NCBI GenBank assembly: GCA_029237735.1
Contig: JAQZBU010000032.1
Span: 1 to 44,012 of the forward strand
Source: Ramlibacter sp.
GTDB taxonomy: Bacteria > Pseudomonadota > Gammaproteobacteria > Burkholderiales > Burkholderiaceae_C
Length of the DNA: 44,012 nucleotides
Reading direction: 5' to 3'
Position numbers and translations under genes: made by a program. Each line of letters starts with the position of its first letter. Position 1 is the first letter of the stretch. The notes beneath the pieces were generated by a model. The model had not been told where the DNA came from. It ran no database searches and saw only the letters and a program-made list of their open reading frames with translations. Positions 15,437-23,179 of the stretch are shown in pieces.

Positions 15437-16456
15437 ATGTTCCCCACCTCGATCGCCGGCAGCCTGCCCAAGCCTGCCTGGCTTGCCGAAACCCAAAAAC
15501 TCTGGCCCCAGTGGAAGGCCCAGGGCGATGAATTGCGCCAAGCCAAGGCCGATGCCACGCTGCTGTGGATCAAGGCCCAGGAGGATGCCGGGCTGGACAT
15601 CGTCACGGACGGCGAGCAGTCGCGCCAGCACTTCGTGCACGGTTTCCTGGAGCAGGTGGAGGGCATCGACTTCGAGCACAAAGTCAAGATGGGCATCCGC
15701 GACAACCGCTACGACGCGATGGTGCCGCAGGTGGTCGCGCCGCTGAAGCTCAAGGGGCGGGTTCATGCTTTCGAGGCGCAGCTGGCGCGGGCGCACACGA
15801 CGCGCAAACTGAAGTTCACGCTGCCCGGCCCGATGACGATCATCGACACCGTGGCCGACCGCTACTACGGGGACAAGGTGAAGATGGCATTCGCCTTCGC
15901 TGAACTGCTGAACCAGGAAGCGCTGGCGCTGCAAGCCGACGGTGTGGACATCATCCAGTTCGACGAGCCCGCGTTCAACGTGTATATGAAGGAAGCCGCC
16001 GACTGGGGCGTCAAGGCACTGGAGCGCGCTGCCCAGGGCCTGACCTGCACCACGGCTGTTCACATCTGCTATGGCTACGGCATCAAGGCCAACGTGGACT
16101 GGAAGGCGACGCTGGGCGAGGAGTGGCGCCAGTACGAGCAGATATTCCCCGCACTGGCCAAGAGTTCCATCAATCAGGTGAGCCTGGAGTGCTACCACTC
16201 GCACGTGCCGCCTCACCTCATGAAGTTGCTGGAGGGCAAGGACCTGATGGTCGGCGTGATCGATGTGGCGAGCGATACGATCGAAACACCGGAGGAGGTG
16301 GCGGACACGATTGGCACCGCACTGCAGTTCGTTTCGAAGCAGCGGCTTTTCCCGTGCACCAACTGCGGCCTGGCGCCCATGGACCGTGAAGTGGCGATGA
16401 AGAAGCTGGAGGCGCTCGCCAAGGGCGCCGAACTCGCGCGACGGAGGTACGGCTGA
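15437..16456 (+). CDS. MesD/MetE-type methionine synthase (core-MetE)
   Basis: A 339-residue protein equal to the C-terminal catalytic half of MetE, which makes methionine by methylating homocysteine bound to zinc. The zinc ligands are visible: H209 and C211 (VHICYGYG), E251 (SLECYHSH) and C310 (CTNCGLAP); the substrate loop DIIQFDEPAF is at 171-180. The N-terminal folate-binding half of MetE is absent. From memory, it resembles the short MesD family, which is folate-independent and needs partner MesX (DUF1852); no such gene is adjacent. AAAGGAG, 6 nt before the ATG, sets the start. A long in-frame upstream extension to 14393 is antisense to NDH-2 and is ignored. The serine hydrolase start overlaps the stop (TGATG). 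Confidence 0.85.
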   Translation: MFPTSIAGSLPKPAWLAETQKLWPQWKAQGDELRQAKADATLLWIKAQEDAGLDIVTDGEQSRQHFVHGFLEQVEGIDFEHKVKMGIRDNRYDAMVPQVVAPLKLKGRVHAFEAQLARAHTTRKLKFTLPGPMTIIDTVADRYYGDKVKMAFAFAELLNQEALALQADGVDIIQFDEPAFNVYMKEAADWGVKALERAAQGLTCTTAVHICYGYGIKANVDWKATLGEEWRQYEQIFPALAKSSINQVSLECYHSHVPPHLMKLLEGKDLMVGVIDVASDTIETPEEVADTIGTALQFVSKQRLFPCTNCGLAPMDREVAMKKLEALAKGAELARRRYG

Positions 16457-17604
16457 TGGCGAGCCTGAACCGCGCCGCATTGGCCCGCCTGCGTTCCGTC
16501 CTGCAATTGCACATCGACAACCAGCGCATTCCCGGCGCCATCGCGGTGGTGGCGCTTGGCGACCACGTGGAAATGCTCGAGGCGCTCGGCCGGCTGGACC
16601 CGGCGGCCGGCACCCCCATGAAGGACGACGCGATCTTTCGCGTGTACTCGATGACCAAGCCGCTCGTCTCGCTGGCCGCGCTGATGCTGGCCGAGGAAGG
16701 CCGGCTGCAGATGGGCGACGCGGTGTCGAAGTACCTGCCCGAGTTCGCGAATCAGAAGGTCGCGGTGGAGGAGGGCGGCGCCGTGCGGCTCGAGCCCCTG
16801 CGGCGCGAAGCCACAGTGCATGACCTGCTGCGCCACACGGCAGGCCTCACCTACGAGTTCCTCGGCAGTGATGCCGTGCAGCGCCAGTATGAAGCGGCCG
16901 ACGTCGTCAACCGGTCGCGAACCAACCTGGAGTTTTCCAGGGCGCTGGCAGCGATCCCGCTCGCCAGTCAGCCCGGCAGCTGCTGGCAGTACAGCCGTGC
17001 CACCGACGTGCTTGGCGCCCTGCTGGAAGTCGTTTCGGGCCAGGCGCTGGGGCTATTGCTGCAAGAGCGAATCCTGGGGCCGCTGGGCATGAAGGACACG
17101 GCCTTCTCGGTGCCGCAGGACCAGTGGCATCGCATTGCCGAGCCTTTCGCGAACGATCCAGACACAGGCCAGTCGGTCACCATGATGGACGCGCGCGAGG
17201 TGCCGAAGTTCGAATCCGGTGGGGGCGGGCTGCTATCCACCGCGGCGGACTACATTCGCTTCCTGCAGTTCATGCGCAACCGTGGCACGCTGCAGGGCAC
17301 GCGACTGGTCTCGCGCAAGACCATCGAGTGGATGACGTCGGACCACGTGGGCACGACGGCGGTGAACGGCGACCTGCTGCTGCCCGGCTATGGCTTCGGG
17401 CTGGGATTTTCCGTACGCCTGGCGAGCGGCCTGGCGCCGCAGCCCGGCTCGCCCGGCCAGTACTTCTGGAGCGGCATCGGCGGCACGTCTTTTCTCGTGG
17501 ACCCGGCCGAAGACCTGTTCGCGATGCTGCTGACGCAGGCGCCGAACCAGCGCATCTTTTTTCGCAACCTGTTTCGCCACCTGGTCTACTCCGCGGTGGA
17601 CTGA
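16456..17604 (+). CDS. Serine hydrolase of the beta-lactamase/esterase EstB family
   Basis: A 382-residue class C beta-lactamase-like protein. The catalytic S-x-x-K is S65-M-T-K68 (RVYSMTKPL), the second motif Y-x-N appears as Y179-S-R, and HTAGLTYEF and WSGIGGTSF stand for conserved blocks, the latter replacing the KTG motif. This combination is typical of esterases, transesterases and D-amino-acid peptidases rather than of resistance enzymes. No signal peptide is seen, so it is likely cytoplasmic. Its ATG overlaps the methionine synthase stop by one base, implying co-translation; whether it acts on a methionine-pathway ester is speculation. Confidence 0.88.
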   Translation: MASLNRAALARLRSVLQLHIDNQRIPGAIAVVALGDHVEMLEALGRLDPAAGTPMKDDAIFRVYSMTKPLVSLAALMLAEEGRLQMGDAVSKYLPEFANQKVAVEEGGAVRLEPLRREATVHDLLRHTAGLTYEFLGSDAVQRQYEAADVVNRSRTNLEFSRALAAIPLASQPGSCWQYSRATDVLGALLEVVSGQALGLLLQERILGPLGMKDTAFSVPQDQWHRIAEPFANDPDTGQSVTMMDAREVPKFESGGGGLLSTAADYIRFLQFMRNRGTLQGTRLVSRKTIEWMTSDHVGTTAVNGDLLLPGYGFGLGFSVRLASGLAPQPGSPGQYFWSGIGGTSFLVDPAEDLFAMLLTQAPNQRIFFRNLFRHLVYSAVD

Positions 17605-17638
17605 ACCCGCTCCGATGGCGCGGCCCAGGCCAAAGTGC

Positions 17639-17644
17639 TAGGCT
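17639..17644 (+). promoter_or_regulatory. -10-like hexamer TAGGCT, probable leaderless start
   Basis: GCTAGGCT ends 7 nt before the cupin ATG and no Shine-Dalgarno is present. Normal spacing would put transcription start at or next to the A of ATG. The -35 is not recognisable. Confidence 0.4.
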
Positions 17645-17651
17645 GTTAAAC

Positions 17652-18185
17652 ATGAGCACCAAGGACCACTCCGCCCATTGGCACGAGCACCCGAACGGGG
17701 ACCCGCACGAACACGCGGCGGGTACGCCGCCGTGGAAGCACGACGGCGTGCGCGTCATTCCCGGCAACCGACTGGACGCCAACACCGCGCAGACGCCCGG
17801 CATGGATCGCAAGGCGGCGATCAACTTCGCGAGGGTCGGGGCGCAGAAGCTGTGGGCCGGCACCGTGACGATCCACGCGAACGCGAAGACCGGCGCCCAC
17901 CATCACGGGCACCTCGAAAGCGTGATCTACATCGTCAAGGGCCGCGCCCGGATGCGCTGGGGAGAACACCTGGAGTTCACGGCGGAGGCAGGGCCCGGCG
18001 ATTTCATCTACGTGCCGCCGTATGTTCCGCACCAGGAGATCAACGCCAGCCCCACCGAGGTGCTGGAGTGCGTGCTGTGCCGCAGCGACGGCGAGGCGGT
18101 GGCGGTGAATCTGGACATCGAGCCAGCGGAACAGCCGGAGCAGGTGTTGTGGGTAGACCCCACGCATCCCCATGGTGGTGTCTGA
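17652..18185 (+). CDS. Cupin-domain protein
   Basis: A 177-residue single-domain cupin. The metal-binding first motif is visible as GAHHHGHLESVIYIVKG, with three histidines and a glutamate in the usual G(x)5HxH(x)3-4E(x)6G order, and the second as PGDFIYVPPYVPHQEIN with its histidine. The N-terminal part is rich in His (HSAHWHEHPNGDPHEH), which may bind metal. Cupins of this type are dioxygenases, isomerases or sensors; the substrate is unknown. The start fits a leaderless transcript. The response-regulator gene begins 14 nt before the cupin stop in another frame, so both are co-transcribed. Confidence 0.87.
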   Translation: MSTKDHSAHWHEHPNGDPHEHAAGTPPWKHDGVRVIPGNRLDANTAQTPGMDRKAAINFARVGAQKLWAGTVTIHANAKTGAHHHGHLESVIYIVKGRARMRWGEHLEFTAEAGPGDFIYVPPYVPHQEINASPTEVLECVLCRSDGEAVAVNLDIEPAEQPEQVLWVDPTHPHGGV

Positions 18186-18654
18186 CGGCGCGGCGCCCCT
18201 GGCGCCCGCGGCCGATGTCGCAATCCTCGTGGTCGAGGACAACCCGGATCATCGCGAACTGATCCTGCTCGCATTGCGCGAATGCTGCGAAGCTTCGCGG
18301 CTGGCCGCGGTGGAAGACGGCACCGAGGCGCTCGATTTCCTCTTCGGACGCGGCAGCTTCGCCGGGCGCGACACGCGCAAGCAGCCTCGCCTCGTGATCC
18401 TGGACATGAAGCTCACCCGCGTGCACGGCCTGGATGTGCTGAAAGCGATCCGCGCGGACGCGGTGACGCAGTCGGTGCCGGTGGTCGTGCTTTCGGGCTC
18501 CACGGAAAAAGCCGAGCTCGACAGTTGCTACGAAGCCGGGGCCAACAGCGTCGTGCGCAAGACGCCGGACTTCGATGAGATGCGCCGCAAGATGCGGCAG
18601 GTCTACGAATTCTGGGTAACCGTCAATGAAGCAAACCGCCCTTCACGCGTGTAA
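18172..18654 (+). CDS. Rcp1-like single-domain response regulator
   Basis: A 160-residue stand-alone receiver of the Rcp1 kind found with phytochromes and multidomain kinases. Seen: acidic pair E22-D23, phospho-Asp D78 in LVILDMKLTRVHG, S108 in VVLSGSTE and K130 in NSVVRK, and the extra loop FLFGRGSFAGRDTRKQ between beta strands that is typical of Rcp1. No output domain, so it signals by phosphotransfer or by binding. Its ATG (GTG alternatives at 18175 and 18178) lies inside the cupin gene, a 14-nt overlap. The cognate kinase is not next to it; the hybrid kinase at 7525 is one possibility. Confidence 0.88.
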   Translation: MVVSDGAAPLAPAADVAILVVEDNPDHRELILLALRECCEASRLAAVEDGTEALDFLFGRGSFAGRDTRKQPRLVILDMKLTRVHGLDVLKAIRADAVTQSVPVVVLSGSTEKAELDSCYEAGANSVVRKTPDFDEMRRKMRQVYEFWVTVNEANRPSRV

Positions 18655-18675
18655 TTGACGCCGGGGCAGCGCTGT

Positions 18676-18683
18676 GTAGGACA
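18676..18683. promoter_or_regulatory. GTAGGACA motif
   Basis: GTAGGACA in the 133-nt gap between the response regulator and the following gene. It faces TCCTACGG at 18730-18737 in inverted order. AATTGACGC also occurs twice in this gap (near 18652 and 18704). Confidence 0.3.
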
Positions 18684-18729
18684 GGGCCCACGCCCAGGTT
18701 AGCAATTGACGCTTACCGTTGTCACGTTC

Positions 18730-18737
18730 TCCTACGG
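18730..18737. promoter_or_regulatory. TCCTACGG motif
   Basis: Inverted partner of the GTAGGACA at 18676, 46 nt away. With the copies upstream of osmC and of the KaiC-like gene, TCCTAC appears in three separate intergenic regions. Further downstream, GGGCTAAAACTGTCC (18756-18769) copies the -10-like word at 10123-10136. Function unproven. Confidence 0.3.
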
Positions 18738-18787
18738 ACGGCTGGGCTTTTCGCGGGCTAAAACTGTCCGCAAGGAGTTCTACAGCC

Positions 18788-19288
18788 ATGTCCCGCGATC
18801 CGAGCGCGGACGCCGAAGACGCGTCCGCTTGCGAGCCCGATGCGAAGCGGCGTGCGGATGGCACGTCGTTCATCCCGACCCTGGCGGTGCTCGCCGTGGC
18901 AATCGCCGCGGTGGCGGCCGCCTTCATGGGCACGCGGCCGGATCCTGAAGTACAACCAGCCGCTTCGTTGCCTTCGCCGCCCCAAGCGGTGGTCCGTGCG
19001 CCGCCGCTCGTGGTTACCGCGCCTCCCATGAAGCCCGCCGATCCGGCGCCCCCGGCCCGCGGGCAAGGCAGCGAGGTACGCGGCACGACAAGCGCGATGG
19101 GCAGCGCGTCGGCATGCGAGAAGTGCGGCGTCGTCGAATCGGTGCTGGCCGCCAACAAGCCCGGAGAAGGCTTCCAGATGCGCATTCGCATGGACGATGG
19201 CAGCCTTCGCACCGTGGAGCAGCGCGGCGCGCTGGCCGCGGGTACGCGAGTTGTCGTGGAAGGCCGATCGGTACGGCTGCCGGGCTAG
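18788..19288 (+). CDS. Membrane-anchored periplasmic protein with SlyB-like C-terminal domain
   Basis: A 166-residue protein: a short cytoplasmic acidic N terminus, one transmembrane segment (FIPTLAVLAVAIAAVAAAFMG, about residues 28-48), a proline-rich spacer, and a C-terminal domain with CEKCGVVESVLAAN and FQMRIRMDDGSLRTVEQRG. The end (GTRVVVEGRSVRL) resembles the small beta domain that closes SlyB/glycine-zipper outer-membrane proteins, but there is no glycine zipper. A CxxC pair may form a disulfide. AAGGAG 10 nt upstream sets the start. Function unknown; an envelope role is likely. Confidence 0.75.
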   Translation: MSRDPSADAEDASACEPDAKRRADGTSFIPTLAVLAVAIAAVAAAFMGTRPDPEVQPAASLPSPPQAVVRAPPLVVTAPPMKPADPAPPARGQGSEVRGTTSAMGSASACEKCGVVESVLAANKPGEGFQMRIRMDDGSLRTVEQRGALAAGTRVVVEGRSVRLPG

Positions 19289-19294
19289 CGGCAA

Positions 19295-20329
19295 CTAGGC
19301 GTCGGCTACCTGCAGCACCAGCTTGCCGAAATTCCCGCCAGTGAACAGCTTGACCAGGGCCTCGGGGAAGGTATCGAGGCCCTGGACCACGTCTTCCCTG
19401 GATCTCATCCGGCCGTCCTTGAGGTATCCGGAGAGCTCGGCGACGGCGACGGGAAAACGGTCGGCATAGTCGAACACGACCATGCCCTCCATGCGAGCGC
19501 GGTTGACAAGCAACGACAGATAATTCTTCGGTCCCTGCACGGGGGTGGTGTTGTTGTACTGGCTGATCGCGCCGCAGATGATGATGCGTGCGCCGCGCGC
19601 GAGCCGCGCCAGGACGTCGTCGAGGATGTCGCCGCCGACGTTGTCGAAGTAGATGTCCACGCCTTTCGGGCAGTGCTCCTTCAGCGCGGCCTTGACGTTG
19701 CCGGCCTTGTAGTCGATGCAGGCGTCGAAGCCCAGCTCGTTCACCACCCAATCGCACTTCGCACGGCCGCCCGCGATGCCGACAACGCGACAGCCCTTGA
19801 TACGGGCAAGCTGCCCTACCGTCTGGCCCACGGCGCCGGCCGCGCCAGACACCACCACCGTCTCGCCCGGCTTGGGCTGGCCGATGTCGAGCAGGCCGAA
19901 GTAACCCGTCATGCCAGGCATGCCCAGCACGTTGAGCCATTGACTGATCGATCCCAGCTGCGGATTGATCTTGAACACGCCGTTACGCTTGATCTGGTCC
20001 TCGGCGACCAGCAGGTACTCCTGTACGCCCAGGCCGGCGGACACGAGATCGCCGATGGCGAATTTCGGGTTCTGTGACGCGATCACCTTGCCCACCCCGC
20101 CCGCGCGCATCACTTCGCCGATGCCAACGGGCGGAATGTAGCTCTTGGCATCGTTCATCCAGCCGCGCATCGCGGGGTCGAGAGACAGCGACAGCGTCTT
20201 GATGAGCACGCCGCCGCTGGCTGGCTCCTGCACGGGTTCGCTCGTGAATGTCCAGTTCTCCCGCGTGGGCGCGCCGACGGGGCGCTGGGCAAGGCGAACC
20301 TGGTGGTTGACGAGGGAGTCGATGGCCAT
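19295..20329 (-). CDS. NADP-dependent oxidoreductase, CurA-like (zinc-free MDR)
   Basis: A 344-residue medium-chain dehydrogenase/reductase of the zinc-independent leukotriene B4 dehydrogenase/curcumin reductase type. Hallmarks are the N-terminal SLSLDPAMRGWMND, nucleotide-binding VVSGAAGAVGQTVGQLA (about 155-171), YFDNVGGDILD and ICGAISQYNN. These enzymes reduce alpha,beta-unsaturated carbonyls with NADPH, so a detoxification role is likely. Length is standard and the gene is intact. GGAGAG lies 7 nt before the ATG. It ends 6 nt from the stop of the convergent plus-strand gene. Confidence 0.9.
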   Translation of the reverse strand: MAIDSLVNHQVRLAQRPVGAPTRENWTFTSEPVQEPASGGVLIKTLSLSLDPAMRGWMNDAKSYIPPVGIGEVMRAGGVGKVIASQNPKFAIGDLVSAGLGVQEYLLVAEDQIKRNGVFKINPQLGSISQWLNVLGMPGMTGYFGLLDIGQPKPGETVVVSGAAGAVGQTVGQLARIKGCRVVGIAGGRAKCDWVVNELGFDACIDYKAGNVKAALKEHCPKGVDIYFDNVGGDILDDVLARLARGARIIICGAISQYNNTTPVQGPKNYLSLLVNRARMEGMVVFDYADRFPVAVAELSGYLKDGRMRSREDVVQGLDTFPEALVKLFTGGNFGKLVLQVADA

Positions 20330-20544
20330 GGGTGTTCTCTCCGGGGGGGTGCTGACTAAAGGTCCCGCATGGTAGCGGCGAGCCTTGCAACAGCCGGTAG
20401 CGGACGTGACACAAGAACCGGGGCCCGCAAAAAAATCCCTCCCTGTGCTGTAATGATTCGAGAGGGGTGACGACCGATGTGTTGGACCCGCGCCGGACCA
20501 GGGCGGCGCGTTTTCGGCACGGAAAAATATTGGAGGCTTTGCCT

Positions 20545-21807
20545 ATGCCCGCGAACCCATCTTCCGCGCTTGCGGACAGCCGCGCCGATCTGTGGCGCGA
20601 GACGCTGGCCGCCCGCTATGCCCAGGTGCGCAGCCACAGTGTCGCCCTTGCCGCCCCCCTGTCCGCGGAAGACCAATGCATCCAGTCGATGCCGGACGCG
20701 AGCCCGACCAAATGGCACCTTGCACACACCAGCTGGTTTTTCGAAGCGGTTGTGCTTTGCAAGCATTGTCCAGGTTACCGACCGTTCGATTCACGTTTCT
20801 TTCAACTTTTCAATTCCTATTACGAATCGCTCGGCCCGCGACATCCCCGGCCCCAGCGCGGCCTGTTGACGCGGCCGGGTCTGGCGGAAGTGCGCGCCTA
20901 TCGTGGACATGTCGACGCAGCCTTGCAGCGCTTCATTGCCAATGCCGAGCCTGCCGCAGGGCAGGCTGCGGCGCCGCTCGTCGAGCTGGGCCTGAACCAT
21001 GAGCAGCAACACCAGGAACTGATCCTCACGGACATCCTGCATGCACTGTCGTGCAACCCGCTGCTGCCGGCCTACCAGGACGCGGAAGCGCCGGTATTGC
21101 GCCTGGCCGCGTCGACCGAGCCACTGGACTGGATCGAGATGCCGGGCGGCCTGGTGGAAGTTGGCCACGCCGGCGACGGTTTCGCCTTCGACAATGAAAC
21201 GCCGCGCCACAAGGTGCTGCTGCGGCCTTATCGCATTGCCGGCCGGCTCGTGACATGCGGCGAGTACGCGCGGTTCATTGCCGACGGCGGCTACGAGCGC
21301 GTCGGGCTCTGGCTGTCCGATGGCTGGGCGGCCGTCCAGGCTTTCGGCTGGAAAGCCCCCGCCTACTGGATCGCGCCCGGCGACCCGCGCGCGCCTGCCG
21401 AACATTGGCAGGTGTTCGGCTTGAACGGCGTTCGCCCGCTCGACCCTGCGGCGCCCGTTAGCCAGCTGAGCTTCTACGAGGCAGCCGCGTACGCCGAATG
21501 GGCCGGCGCGCGCCTGCCCACCGAATTCGAATGGGAGGCGGCGTACGGCGCGCCTGGCGTTTCGCAAATGACGGGCCATGTGTGGCAGTGGACGCGCTCG
21601 TCCTATGACCCCTACCCCGGCTTCCGACCGCTGGCCGGTGCCGTCGGCGAGTACAACGGCAAGTTCATGGTGGGCCAGCTGGTGCTGCGTGGCGGTAGCA
21701 GCGCGACACCCGCCGGCCACACGCGTGCGACCTATCGCAACTTCTTTCCGCCAGGCGCGCGCTGGCAGTTCTCGGGGGTGAGATTAGCCAAGGATGGTTC
21801 ATGCTGA
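20545..21807 (+). CDS. egtB: Ergothioneine biosynthesis protein EgtB
   Basis: A 420-residue sulfoxide synthase that joins hercynine (N-trimethylhistidine) to a thiol donor with O2 on non-heme iron. The N-terminal DinB-like domain carries the iron ligands: H61 in WHLAHTSWFFE, and H152 and H156 in LNHEQQHQELILTDILH. The C-terminal half is the FGE-sulfatase fold (QLSFYEAAAYAEWAGARLPTEFEWE, VWQWTRSSYDPYPGF, VLRGGSSAT). The ATG at 20545 has a GGAGG 8 nt upstream and is preferred over the GTG at 20467. egtD follows with a 7-bp overlap. No egtA or egtC nearby suggests a cysteine-using rather than gamma-glutamylcysteine-using version, which is an inference. The 215-nt upstream gap holds an A run and possible TAATGAT -10, nothing else seen. 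Confidence 0.92.
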   Translation: MPANPSSALADSRADLWRETLAARYAQVRSHSVALAAPLSAEDQCIQSMPDASPTKWHLAHTSWFFEAVVLCKHCPGYRPFDSRFFQLFNSYYESLGPRHPRPQRGLLTRPGLAEVRAYRGHVDAALQRFIANAEPAAGQAAAPLVELGLNHEQQHQELILTDILHALSCNPLLPAYQDAEAPVLRLAASTEPLDWIEMPGGLVEVGHAGDGFAFDNETPRHKVLLRPYRIAGRLVTCGEYARFIADGGYERVGLWLSDGWAAVQAFGWKAPAYWIAPGDPRAPAEHWQVFGLNGVRPLDPAAPVSQLSFYEAAAYAEWAGARLPTEFEWEAAYGAPGVSQMTGHVWQWTRSSYDPYPGFRPLAGAVGEYNGKFMVGQLVLRGGSSATPAGHTRATYRNFFPPGARWQFSGVRLAKDGSC

Positions 21808-22802
21808 CCCGCACCCTGATCAATATCGAAGCCGGGCGTGATCCCGGCGACAGCCGTCCGGCGGAAAACGATGCATGGGTTGGCGAGTTCGCGCAGGACA
21901 TGATGCGGGCCCTTGGCTCACGGCCGCGCAGCATCTCGCCCAAGTACTTCTACGACGAGCAGGGCTCGCGGCTTTTCGACCGAATCTGCGAACTGCCCGA
22001 GTACTACCCAACGCGAACCGAGGTCGGCATCCTGGCCGCCAAGGCTGGGGATATCGCGGCGCAGATGGGGCCGCGTGCGGAGATCGTCGAGTTCGGTGCC
22101 GGCTCTCTGCGCAAGGTGCGCCTGCTGTTCGAAGCCATGGACCGGCCCGCGCGCTATCTGCCCATCGACATCTCGGGTGCGCATCTGGCGCGGTCCGCCG
22201 AGGCGTTGCAGCGCGACTATCCGGGGCTGGACGTGCAACCCGTCGTCGCCGATTACACGCAGCGCCTTCTGCTGCCCGCGACTCTGCCGGGGGCAGGGCG
22301 CCGGGTCGGGTTTTTCCCCGGCTCCACAATCGGCAACTTCACGCCTGCCGAAGCATTGCATTTCCTGCAGGTGGCGGGGCAGGTGCTGCGCGGCGGCGCA
22401 TTGCTTCTCGGGGCGGACCTCGTGAAAGACCCGGCGGTGCTGCACGCGGCGTACAACGATTCGCAAGGCGTGACGGCAGCGTTCAACCTCAACCTGCTGG
22501 CGCGCGCCAACCGGGAACTGGGCACGCGCTTCGTCCTTGACCGCTTCGCGCACAGCGCCTTCTACAATGCGCCGCTGCAGCGTGTCGAGATGCACCTGGT
22601 CAGCCGGCAGCGCCAGAAGGTCGCCTTGGGCGGCGAATTCCACGAGTTCGACGAGGGCGAGACGCTGCACACCGAGAACTCGTACAAGTTCACCGTCGAG
22701 GGCCTGCGGGCGCTGGCAGTGCGTGCCGGGTTCAGGCCCGGCCCGGTGTGGACCGACGACGAGCGGCTTTTCAGCGTGCACTGGTTGCACGCGCCCACCT
22801 GA
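21801..22802 (+). CDS. egtD: L-histidine N-alpha-methyltransferase EgtD
   Basis: A 333-residue SAM-dependent enzyme that trimethylates histidine to hercynine, the first step to ergothioneine. Family blocks are SPKYFYDEQGSRLFDRICELPEYYPTR-type sequence at 47-73 (only partly quoted), SAM-site VEFGAGSLRKVR (95-106), PIDISGAHL, VGFFPGSTIGNF and the histidine-binding YNDSQGVTAAFNLNLL. Length is normal. The ATG overlaps the egtB stop by 7 bp, so translation is coupled. DUF427 starts 12 nt after its stop. Confidence 0.94.
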   Translation: MLTRTLINIEAGRDPGDSRPAENDAWVGEFAQDMMRALGSRPRSISPKYFYDEQGSRLFDRICELPEYYPTRTEVGILAAKAGDIAAQMGPRAEIVEFGAGSLRKVRLLFEAMDRPARYLPIDISGAHLARSAEALQRDYPGLDVQPVVADYTQRLLLPATLPGAGRRVGFFPGSTIGNFTPAEALHFLQVAGQVLRGGALLLGADLVKDPAVLHAAYNDSQGVTAAFNLNLLARANRELGTRFVLDRFAHSAFYNAPLQRVEMHLVSRQRQKVALGGEFHEFDEGETLHTENSYKFTVEGLRALAVRAGFRPGPVWTDDERLFSVHWLHAPT

Positions 22803-22814
22803 ATTGGAGAATCA

Positions 22815-23093
22815 ATGAAAGCCAGTTGGAACGGCACCGTGATCGCGGAAAGCGATGACACCGTAGTGATGGACGGCAACCACTATTTCCCTGCGGAATC
22901 GCTCAAGCGGGAATACGTCACCTTCAGCAATCACCGCACCACTTCCTCGAAAGGGCAGGCCAGCTATTACTCGTTGCTGGTGAACGGTGAATTGAAGACG
23001 GACGCAGCGTGGTACTACCCCGATCCGAATCCGGATGCGGAGTCGATCAAAGGTCGCGTGGCGTTTGGCAACGGCATCAAGGTCGAAGCTTAG
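22815..23093 (+). CDS. DUF427 domain protein
   Basis: A 92-residue single-domain DUF427 protein with the usual pattern: MKASWNGTVIAESDDTV, the HYFPAESLKREYV block, SSKGQASYYSLLVNG and AAWYYPDPNPDAESIKGRVAF, ending in a short tail. The family is a small beta barrel of unknown biochemistry. A Shine-Dalgarno (TTGGAG) lies 5-6 nt before the ATG. It sits 12 nt after egtD, so it is likely expressed with the ergothioneine genes; a role there is only contextual. Confidence 0.92.
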   Translation: MKASWNGTVIAESDDTVVMDGNHYFPAESLKREYVTFSNHRTTSSKGQASYYSLLVNGELKTDAAWYYPDPNPDAESIKGRVAFGNGIKVEA

Positions 23094-23167
23094 GGCTCGA
23101 ACCCGACACGCCGATTTCCAGTTCCTCGGCCCAGGGCCGCCGCGCGCAGGGGCAGGCGCGCGCCGGT

Positions 23168-23173
23168 TAAGCT
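23168..23173 (+). promoter_or_regulatory. -10-like hexamer TAAGCT, leaderless start
   Basis: TTAAGCT ends exactly 6 nt before the ATG at 23180, so the predicted transcription start is the A of the ATG. No Shine-Dalgarno. It gives the dioxygenase gene its own promoter inside the ergothioneine cluster. -35 not recognised. Confidence 0.4.
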
Positions 23174-23179
23174 TGCACC

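Noticed and set aside
16456..17604. Antibiotic-resistance beta-lactamase
   Set aside because: No signal peptide and no KTG; the YSR and WSGIGGT motifs point to an esterase or peptidase-like member.
20467..20544. Upstream GTG start of egtB
   Set aside because: The ATG at 20545 has a strong GGAGG, and the extra 26 residues do not resemble the family.
23085..23110. GGGTTCGAGCCC-like stretch on the minus strand resembling a tRNA T arm
   Set aside because: The flanks do not fold into acceptor, D or anticodon arms, so it is not a tRNA.
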